A DNA stretch of 64,000 nucleotides from Gigaspora rosea (Eukaryota > Glomeromycota > Glomeromycetes > Diversisporales > Gigasporaceae), in the NCBI GenBank assembly GCA_003550325.1, contig QKWP01000211.1, positions 224,513 through 288,512 on the forward strand, written 5' to 3'. The position numbers were made by a program, and so were the translations under genes. Below, one piece after another: positions 55,870-64,000 of the stretch; the first letter of the stretch is position 1, and each line of letters begins with the position of its first letter. The notes under the pieces are model-generated. The model was not told where the DNA came from. It did no database searches and was given only the letters and a program-made list of their open reading frames with translations.

Positions 55870-57975
55870 CAGGTCTTCTATCTATTTAATAATTTAAAAT
55901 ATCTAAGTTAGCAATTGATTCATTATAATTTAAAATATCTAAGTTAGTGATTGATTCATTATATCTTTTTATTATATAATTAATTTTATTCTATACCTTA
56001 AAGTTATCATATTATCAGGTTAAATTTTTAGCAATTTAGTTAAATCTTCAGATGCATCATCTATCTATTTAATAATTTAAAATATAATAATTTCTCTAAG
56101 TTAGCAATTGATTTATTATATCTTTTCATCTTATAATTAATTTCATTTCTATACTTTAAAGTTATCATTGGTTAAATTTCTTGCAATCTAGTTAATTCTT
56201 CTGATGCGTCATCTATCTATTTAATAATTAAAAATAACAATAATTTCTCCAAGTTAGTGATTGATTTGTTATACCTTTTCTATCATATAATTAATTCGTT
56301 TCTATACCTTAAAGCTATTGTATTATCTGATTCAATTTTAGCAATTTAGTTAAATCTTTAGATGCGTCATCTATCTATTTAACAATAAATTTCTCAACGT
56401 TAACGATTGATTCATTATACCTTTTCGTCATATAATTAATCTCGCTTCTATATTTTAAAGCTATCGTATTATCTAGTTCAATTTCTAGCAATCTAGTTAA
56501 ATCTCGAATGCTTTATCTATCTATTTAATAATTTAAAATAGCAATAATTTCTCCAAGTTAGCAATTAATTCGTTATACCTTTTCATCATATAATTAATTT
56601 TACTTCTATACCTTAAGTTATCATATTATCTGGTTCAATTTCTACAATCTAGTTAAATTTTGGATACTTCATCTATCTATTTAACAATCTAAATTATAAT
56701 TATTTCTCCAAAATAGCGATTGATTCGTTATACCTCTTCATCATATAATTAATTTTACTTCTATACCTTAAAGTTATCATATTATCTGGTTCAATTTCTA
56801 GAAATCTAGTTAAATCTTCGGATGTGTCATCTATCTATTTAATTATTTAAAATAACAATAATTTCTCTAAGTTAGCAATTGATTCATTATACCTTTTCAT
56901 CATATCATTAATTTCACTTCTATACCTTAAAGCTATCGTATTATCTGGTTCAATTTCTAACAATCTAGCTAAATCTTCGGATGCGTCATCTATTTATTTA
57001 ATAATTTAAAACATAATAATTTTTTCAAGTTAGCAATTGATTCATTATATCTTTTCATATTATAATTAATTTTACTTCTATACCTTAAAGTTATCATATT
57101 ATCTGGTTAAATTTCTAACAATCTAGTTTAATCTTCAGATGCGTCATTTATTTATTTAATAATTAAAAAATAACAATAATATTTCCAAGTTAGCGATTGA
57201 TTTATTATACCTTTTTATCATGTAATTAATTTCACTTCTATACCTTAAAGTTATCATATTATCTGGTTCAATTTCTAGCAATCTAGTAAATATTCGGATG
57301 CTTCATCTATCTATTTAGTAATTTAAAATAACAATAAATTTCTCAAAGTTAACGATTGATTCGTTATATCTTTTCATTATATAATTAATCTCACTTATAT
57401 ACCTTAAAGCTATCGTATTATCAGGTTCAATTTCTAGCAATCTAGTTAAATCTTCGGATGCTTAAATATAATAATTTCTCCAAGTTAGTAATTGATTCAT
57501 TATACTTTTTAATTTTATAATTAATTTCATTTCTATACCTTAAAGTTATCATATTATCTACTATAGTTAAATTTCTAGCAATCTAGTTAAATCTTCTATT
57601 TAATAATTTAAAATACAATAATTTTCCAAGTTAGCGATTGATTTGTTATACCTTTTCATTATATAATTAATTTTACTTCTATACCGTAAAGCTATCGTAT
57701 TATCTGGTTCAATTTCTAGCAATCTAGTTAAATCACCGGATGTGTCTATTTAATAATTTAAAATAGCAATAATTTCTTCAAGTTAACAATTGATTCGTTA
57801 TACCTTTTCATCATATTAGTAATTTTACTTCTATACCTTAATGTTATCATATTATCTGGTTAAATTTCTAACAATCTAGTTAAATCTTCTATTTAATAAT
57901 TTAAATAACAATAATTTCTCCAAGTTAACGATTGATTCATTATACCTTTCCATTATATAATTAATTTTCGTAAAA
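55870..57975 (-). repeat. Satellite array of ~13 TPR-encoding units
   Basis: A ~140-177 bp unit (mostly 150-160) is repeated head to tail. Landmarks are TTCTATACCTTAAAG at about 55991, 56150, 56300, 56446, 56604, 56759, 56927, 57075, 57237, 57397, 57531, 57677 and 57830. Others are CAATTTCTAGCAATCTAGTT, GATGCGTCATCTATCTATTT and CCAAGTTAGCGATTGATTCG. On the minus strand a unit reads DLTRLLEIEPDNTIALRYRS then EINYMMKRYNESIANLEKLL, a good tetratricopeptide repeat (Ala, Leu/Tyr and Pro at the usual places). A linker with two stops (LF then IIK) and DDAS separates it from the next unit. Units therefore cannot be translated as one protein: the array is a satellite derived from a TPR gene, or a grossly expanded pseudogene. 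Confidence 0.8.
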
Positions 57976-58039
57976 CATTAATTTCTATCGCAAAAAAATT
58001 CAAGTAGCACATTGTAGTATATAGTTAGGGTTGTATTGG

Positions 58040-58165
58040 GACTGTTACAGCTGTTTTCAAAAAGATGCAGAAAAAAATTAAAAATTCTGGAACTATCGTT
58101 AATTCTCTATAATACAATAATCTGCATCTTTCCACGCTTTTTGAAAACAGTTGCAAGATACTGTG
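58040..58165. repeat. Small inverted repeat, arms CTGTTTTCAAAAAG
   Basis: ACAGCTGTTTTCAAAAAGAT then GCAG on the left; CTGCATCTTTCC, then CTTTTTGAAAACAGTTGC on the right. A ~126-bp hairpin element; the right arm has ACG inserted. The plus-strand frame across it is not a gene. Confidence 0.5.
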
Positions 58166-58169
58166 AAAA

Positions 58170-59137
58170 TTCTGTTACCGGTTATTATAAAAATCATGTT
58201 ACAAAACTTATTATTCTCGATTTTACATATTGATGATTAAACCATAACGACATTAATGCAAATGATCAAAATGTCGCAATAATTGCAGATGATCACAGGA
58301 ATTTTGTAATAATTACTTACCTTACGTAAATTATTAAATTATGCAAGTTTTCCCACACTTATACATGAGAATGAAAGCATTTCGGGTTCTAAAACCCAAA
58401 ATTAAAATTTGAAGACGAAATTGTTTTTGACCTATTTTACTTGAAAGATGAAATTATTTGATACTTTTTTTGAATAGACGAAATTATAAGGAACATATCT
58501 ATATAAATTTTATTTGCTCTTCTTTATAAAAAATTTTAATTTTCTCTATTGAAGACAAAATAGGCCTTTTTCAAAAATCAATTTCAGTGGCATTACTACT
58601 CATACTCAGGTAGATACGACCAATCAAAAACATAAAACGCACAAACCCAGAATTGAGTTATATAGATAGATAATCAATATTAACTATCTTGACTAACTAT
58701 CCCGTTTTATTAATAATGAATTATGTACTTTAACATTTACAACGATTCCCACACTATACCCAATTTAGATACAATACATTATTAAACAAAAATGTAGTAA
58801 TAATCTATAACAAACATTATGATAAATGTAATCATAGAATATTTGCATGCAGTATTAACAAACTGGCCATATATCCCCAATCATGTAGACGATCAAAAAT
58901 GTTACAGATTTCTAGAATATCGTGTAGTAACTACTATTTTAAATTTTTTGAATTATCTAAATGTCGTAATGTGCAGGTAATCAATTAAAACATTTAAACG
59001 GATGAACTATAAATTTAGTTTCAAATTTTAAAATCAATAATGTCATGTTTGTATAATATTGCATAATTAGCTTATGACATTACAGTATATGTAAAAATGT
59101 TAACTCCTTCCAAAAATGAAAACATTACTTCTACTAA
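58170..59137. other. AT-rich, no gene
   Basis: A loose GAAGACGAAATT/GATGAAATT word recurs at 58400-58560. Otherwise nothing. Confidence 0.45.
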
Positions 59138-59340
59138 AAAAGGATTCTGCAAAAATTAGCATAGGCCATGCCATTAAACCATCCTCACACATTTCATGTG
59201 ATCGTACTGGTATATTGTAATCGTGAATAAATGAAAATCATTATTCCAACCAAAAAGGATTTTTTAAAAATCAACGTAGTGCATCAAAAAAGTTGAATGG
59301 AACTATCCCTCTCACATTTTATGTGATCATACTGGTATTA
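59138..59340 (+). repeat. Dispersed ~110-bp repeat, copies 2 and 3 in tandem
   Basis: AAAAAAGGATTCTGCAAAAA ... CACACATTTCATGTGATCGT then ACTGGTAT. Then again AAAAAGGATTTTTTAAAAAT ... CATCAAAAAAGTTGAATGGA ... CATTTTATGTGATCATACTG then GTAT. Confidence 0.65.
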
Positions 59341-59465
59341 TGAATCATTTTTTAATAAAAGTTGGCTAAAATTTAAACTCGATTTTACTTTAAATGGCAA
59401 GCCATTGATCGTAATAATAAAGCAATAAAGCATTACAAATGACATCAGATTATTACTTCAATAAG

Positions 59466-59520
59466 GTAAATGATTGGCTTACATGTGCCGCTACGCAGCA
59501 CATGTAAGCCAATCATTTAC
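59466..59520. repeat. 55-bp perfect hairpin
   Basis: GTAAATGATTGGCTTACATG then TGC, loop CGCTACGCA, then GCACATGTAAGCCAATCATT then TAC. 23-bp arms without mismatch, unusual for the drifted repeats around it. Confidence 0.8.
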
Positions 59521-59854
59521 TAAGGAAGAACGAATTTTGCAATATATAATCATCTTATGACCAATTTACGATAAGTTTTATACATAAAATTGTTGGATTT
59601 GGTTAGAGTGGAAGTTAATACATGATCTAAATGCTGCATAAACCGCCGCATTCTTGATATAAATATATAAACCTCCTAACTAAATTTCACTTCACTTTAA
59701 CCTCCTTCTAAAATTAGAAATTTATATTATATAAAACAAGTAATGATCATGAGTTAAAATACACACCAATCAGCTTTAAGATTTTGTCTTCGTTTTAGAT
59801 GCCAGTAAAACCATTCATTTACGTTCCTGGTATGATATTTTCCAATACCTACTA

Positions 59855-60330
59855 AAATAGGAAAAAAATACGATGAACATAACTCTCAAAATTAGCATGG
59901 CAAACATCAAAAAAGTTGATTGGAAAGCATCCTTCACACATTTCATGTTATACAAGAAATGTAATCGTACTGGTATTGAAATTAAAATAATCAGTGACGC
60001 AAGTTTGCATCATAACAAATAATAGTGATTTGCATATGAAATTATATTATATATATATGGTATGTAAAAATTTAAATTAACATCATTAACATCATAATGA
60101 TCAGTGACGCCAGTCTTATATCATAACAGTAATTTACATATATATTACATATTTGGTATGTAAAAATTTTAACTCTTTCCAAAAACGAATAAATGAAAAT
60201 CATTACTCCTACTAAAAAAGGTTTTTGCAAAAATCAGGATAAGTGACATCAAAAAGTTGAAGGAAACCATCCCTATACACATTTCATGTTATACAAGAAA
60301 CGTGATCGTACTGGTATTTGGTAAAATTAT
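59855..60330 (+). repeat. Dispersed ~110-bp repeat, copies 4 and 5
   Basis: ATTAGCATGGCAAACATCAA ... CACACATTTCATGTTATACA then AGAAATGTAATCGTACTGG at 59890-59970. AAATCATTACTCCTACTAAA ... CATTTCATGTTATACAAGAA then ACGTGATCGTACTGGTATTT at 60195-60328. A CAGTGACGC word precedes both. Confidence 0.65.
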
Positions 60331-60682
60331 AATTTTTTACACATTTTATACCTTATACCAAAATGGTAACAATGGATGGCTTGGTGGTAGAGTATTTGGT
60401 ACAGTAGCACGAGCATGCCAATAGTGGTATACATCTAATAAATTTATTTATATGTATCAATGTATAATTTAATTTAATATGTATCAATATTTTACACTGT
60501 ACTAATTTGTGCTAACATTTCTTGTATGATATTATTGTGGCAACCTATAAATTTTATTACATACTTTATACAGTCTTGAACAATATTATCTTATACAAAA
60601 AATATGTAAAATATATAGCTAATTTTGTATAATTTGTTATTTGTTGATTTTTGAATTATACCATTTTGTGACTATATATGCT

Positions 60683-62595
60683 AGGTCCCCGAGCTATTAG
60701 TATATAGGTCACAAAAAATTTAAAAATTTTTATAATAGCTCTAAGCAAGTATTTTTATTAATATCAATAAGCATTTTTACCATATAACATATAAAAATTT
60801 ATTAAAAATAAGCAAACATATTATCTGACTTATAATAAAATATTTCTAAAAATATGTTACTCTAAAAATAAGTTACTTTTTTAATTTAAACAAAAAATTT
60901 AAAAATCTCTATAACCCATCCTATATTTTTAAATTAAAAACAATAATAAAATTTTTATCTTTAAAAATAAGCTACCCTTTATATAGCATTTAATTAAATA
61001 TTTGAAGAACTATTGTAAGAGATCTAATAATCCAAATTTAACGATTTTGGTACAATTCAAAATCGTTAATTTAGATTACTATAGCACAAGATATTAATAA
61101 TTTTATAATTTTTATAAAATCTTAATGATCTTGATAACCAGTAATCCAAATTTGATGATTTTGGTACCATTCGATTCGTCTCGATGAGACGGTTCTAATG
61201 GTACCAAAATCATCAAAATTGGATCACTAGATCACAAGATATCTACGAAAAACTTTTGTAACGCAATTTATATAAAGACTGTTATACTGTATAAAATTAC
61301 ATTACAAAATGTTTTCGTAGATATCTTGTGATCTAGTGATCCGATTTTGATAATTTTGGTACCATTAGAATCGTCTCGATGAGACGGTTATAATGGCACC
61401 AAAATTATCAAAATCGGATCACCAGATCACAAGATATCTACGAAAAACTTTCGTAACGCAATTTATATAAAGACTGTTATACCATATAAAATTACGTTAC
61501 AAAACGTTTTCGTGGATATCTTGTGATCTAGTAATCCGATTTTGATGATTTTGGTACCATTAGAACCGTCTAATCGAGACGAATCGAAAGGTACCAAAAT
61601 CATCAAATTTGGATCACTGGTTATCAAGATCGTTAAGATTTTATAAAAATTATAAAATCATTAATATCTTGTGCTACAGTGATCCAAATTTGATGATTTT
61701 GGTACCATTCGATTTGTCTCGATGAGATGGTTCTAATGGTACCAAAATCATCAAAATTGGATCACTAGATCACAAGATATCTATGAAAAACATTTTGCAA
61801 CGTAATTTTATAGAGTACAATATCTGTTATATAGTGTTACAAAAGTTTTTCGTAGATATCTTGTGATCTATTGATCCGATTTTGATGATTTTGGCACCAT
61901 TAGAACTGTCTCATCGAGACGAATCGAATAGTACCAAAATCATCAAATTTGGACCACTGGTTATCAAGTTCGTTAAGATTTTATAAAAATTATAAAGTAT
62001 TAATATTTTGTGCTACATTAATCTAAATTTAACGATTTTGGTACCATTCGATTCGTCTCAATGAGACGATTCGAATGGTGCCAAAATCGTTAAATTTGGA
62101 TTATTAAATCTCTTACAATGGCTTTTAAAATTTAAAATTAATTTATATTATTATTATAATAATAAAAAAGGTATTTGTTTGTATTTATTTATATCGGAAT
62201 GCATATTAGTACGTGAAATAAATTTTAAAAGTAAACATTGAGATAAATAAACCTTTTTAGGATTTATATCTCTAAAATAAGCTACCTCCTTATTGTGTAC
62301 AAATTCCTTAAAAAGTTATAATACTTCAAAATAAACTTCTAATTTTTTAAATCTAAAAAAAAGATAGCTTATTTTTAGAAATCTAAGGTAGTAAACCATG
62401 CCCTATCGGTACCAAAAATAAGCATTTGCAATCTCTAACTGTTTTAAATTTAGTTAAAAAATATGCAAATAGAATATCTAACTTTTTTTAAAATTTTGTT
62501 GATTTTTAAGCAATCTAAGATCTTACATCTAAAAAAGTTATTAAGTTGGCTATGCATCTAGTTTACTGACCTATATACTAATAGCTTGGGGTTCT
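60683..62595. mobile_element. 1.9-kb AGGTCCCC-type element with layered palindromes
   Basis: Ends AGGTCCCCGAGCTATTAGTA then TATAGGTCA, and the inverse TGACCTATATACTAATAGCT then TGGGGTTCT. A perfect 8-bp duplication TATATGCT flanks it (60675-60682, 62596-62603). Inside: AAAATAAGCTACC words towards both sides, then the palindromic array 61012-62118. No transposase. The ends and duplication length relate it to the AGGACCCC MITEs. Confidence 0.85.
61012..62118. repeat. Palindromic array with GTCTC-GAGAC cores
   Basis: The outer arms TTGTAAGAGATCTAATAATC then CAAATTTAACGATTTTGG (left) are inverted at 62078-62118. Between them, the unit GATTTTGGTACCATTCGATT then CGTCTCGATGAGACGGTTC then TAATGGTACCAAAATCATCA is repeated about six times (centres near 61188, 61380, 61578, 61720, 61915, 62060). 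The units are joined by two alternating spacers: one with CACAAGATATCTACGAAAAA and one with AAGATTTTATAAAAATTATA. Every joint is itself palindromic. Confidence 0.8.
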
Positions 62596-62603
62596 TATAT
62601 GCT

Positions 62604-63071
62604 ATTTAAAGAGCCCAGCCTTCAAATAATGTCATAAATTAATACCATATTTTTGCAAAATAACAGGCCAGAGCATTATTTAGAAAATCGAGTCCCCTAA
62701 AAATAGCATATATATTGTTTCAAAATAATGACCCGGCATGTCTTAAAATAATGTGCCCCTATATAGTTGTTATGTATAAAGATCATTAATATTAAATTAG
62801 CGATTTAAATAGAATATACCTTTTTACAATTGAGAGTTCTTGTTACACAAGATAGTATTATTTCGATTATTACTATAATATTTTAATTTAACATATATAT
62901 AAAATCAGAATTCAGGCTCATAAATATATCATAAGTTCAAACATGCTAAAAAATATATTTAAAACTCAAAAATCTTTTAAAGAACTTAATTCAATTTATT
63001 AAAGATCTAACTTGGCAAAAAAATCAATATATGTCTTGAAATAACGCCCCGGCGTGTACTCTAAATAATGC
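62604..63071. other. Non-coding; scattered AAATAATGNNCC words
   Basis: Words such as AAATAATGACCCGGCATG, AAAATAATGTGCCCC, AAATAACGCCCCGGCGTG and AAATAATGCACC recur, and continue to 63280 around the MITE at 63080. This may be an old repeat family; no gene. Confidence 0.4.
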
Positions 63072-63079
63072 ACCTATAC

Positions 63080-63258
63080 AGGACCCTGAAATATACATAG
63101 ATAGGTCAGGTATGAGTTTGCTTATTTTTGAGGTTTTTTATGCAGATTCTTTCCATTTATAGTAATTTTTGCTTATTTTTAAAGTTTTTTGTGCATATCT
63201 TTCCTTTTTTAGTAATCCTATAATTAACCTGACCTATCTATGTATTTTTCGGGGTCCT
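63080..63258. mobile_element. 179-bp AGGACCC MITE
   Basis: AGGACCCTGAAATATACATA then GATAGGTCAGGT; inverse ACCTGACCTATCTATGTATT then TTTCGGGGTCCT. A perfect 8-bp duplication ACCTATAC (63072-63079, 63259-63266). Internally the word TTTTTAGTAATCCTATAATT matches other family members. Confidence 0.92.
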
Positions 63259-63359
63259 ACCTATACTCAAAATAATGCACCAGAGTGCATTATTTCACGA
63301 AAATATGGTAATTGCTACAGAGCACCAAATTACTTTAACCATATACATAAAATTATTTA

Positions 63360-64000
63360 TCCCTTAGATTGTAGTAGAACACAGTCAAATTTGCCTGCGT
63401 TTTTGTACTTTTTTAGCTCTGATTTACTTTTTTAAAATACTAAAATAATTAAATAAAACTTTGTACAATTATATTTGAAAATAAGGATTACTTTTTTGCA
63501 AAATTAGTTTTTATATTATAAGAAAATAAATTATAGTTACATATAAGCTGAAAATAGATAATTTTAAGAAAAAATTTTTTTAAAAAATTTTATTACAATT
63601 TTTCTGCGATCTTATTTAGTTTTAGTTTTAGAACTATAGTTCTTAAGACAATATTGTAGTTTATATAAAGGATGACAACTTTCATTATTGCAACTTTAAT
63701 GATTTACTTGTAAAAATTAAGACTTGTATTAGAAGTAAAGATTTTTTTTATAGACGGGAACATATAAAATTTGAAAAAATCTAAAGAAAAATTTTAATAG
63801 TAAAAATGCCAATACAAGAACTTTAAACATTTATTATATTAAAGTTTTCTAATGATTTTAAAAAAATTTTATAACAAAGTTACTAAAACAAAACTTAAAG
63901 AATATTTTTTACTTAGAAAAGATATGGCTAAAATCAATATTTAAAATTTTATTAAAAATTTTAAAATACGCAGGCAAATTTGCCTGTGTTACAATCTAAG
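63360..64000. mobile_element. TCCCTTA-ended element running to the window edge
   Basis: Left end (after TA at 63358-63359) TCCCTTAGATTGTAGTAGAA then CACAGTCAAATTTGCCTGCG. The last bases of the window are the inverse: CGCAGGCAAATTTGCCTGTG then TTACAATCTAAG. It resembles the 6879-9803 element (TCCCTTAAACTG and the GGCAAATTTGCC palindrome). The final few bases of the right end lie outside the window. Interior AT-rich, no coding. Confidence 0.8.

Noticed and set aside
55711-55911. Plus-strand frame of 66 codons
   Set aside because: No motif; overlaps a hairpin and the start of the satellite.
58036-58233. Plus-strand frame of 65 codons
   Set aside because: Lies across a small inverted-repeat element; no motif.
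60373-60430. tRNA gene (GGCTTGGTGGTAGAG resembles an A box)
   Set aside because: No B box, no acceptor stem pairing; at most a tRNA-like relic.
61012-62118. CRISPR or tandem satellite explanation for the palindromic array
   Set aside because: Alternating orientation and palindromic joints, inside a unit with a target duplication, fit a foldback-type mobile element better.

Overview
The window is eukaryotic, very AT-rich and repeat-dominated. Several things point to an arbuscular mycorrhizal fungus (Glomeromycotina, Rhizophagus-like). Two decayed F-box/LRR-type paralogs begin MASK-F-GD-PE and carry the VSRHWCKM block that I associate with expanded families in these fungi. There are also Ty3/gypsy, LINE, Mutator-like (MULE) and Tc1 elements, many small inverted-repeat elements (MITEs), and TTAGGG-type repeats. 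The organism assignment is inference. I see no intact housekeeping gene: almost every coding stretch is a transposon or a decayed member of a multicopy family.

Layout. 0-2 kb: decayed hypothetical coding. 2-11.4 kb: one Ty3/gypsy element on the minus strand. Its gag is split by a 2.9-kb inverted-repeat insertion (6879-9803), its central protease/RT segment (about 3072-5415) is inverted, and the rest of RT plus RNase H is missing. 12.7-17.9 kb: a structurally complete MULE with ~100-bp terminal repeats and a perfect 8-bp target duplication, carrying a frame-broken FAR1-like transposase. 18-31 kb: AT-rich DNA with a tandem 0.41-kb duplication, a decayed DDE-like gene, short unknown cysteine-containing coding fragments and MITEs. 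31.6-32.4 kb: a tRNA-headed SINE-like insertion with 15-bp target duplications, its promoter split by a 180-bp MITE. 33-36 kb: MITEs and a 0.76-kb palindrome. 36.8-40.1 kb: a 5'-truncated LINE (minus strand). 40-44.7 kb: nested MITEs and another decayed DDE-like gene. 46.8-53 kb: two F-box pseudogenes flanking a young Tc1 element inserted in a (TAA)n tract. 53.6-54.3 kb: an LTR-like unit. 55.9-58 kb: a ~150-bp satellite whose minus strand encodes TPR-like motifs separated by stop codons. 59-64 kb: dispersed repeats and a palindromic array inside a 1.9-kb element.

The most unusual signals are four. (1) A TPR-derived satellite. (2) A family of elements ending AGGACCCC/GGGGTCCT with 8-bp target duplications, from 145 bp to 1.9 kb, nested in one another, in the SINE promoter and in a gene. 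(3) Two arrays of alternating palindromes sharing a GTCTC-GAGAC core. (4) Telomere-like repeats carried inside several unrelated MITEs. Many coordinates of decayed elements are approximate, because they were read by eye from conserved motifs and terminal repeats.
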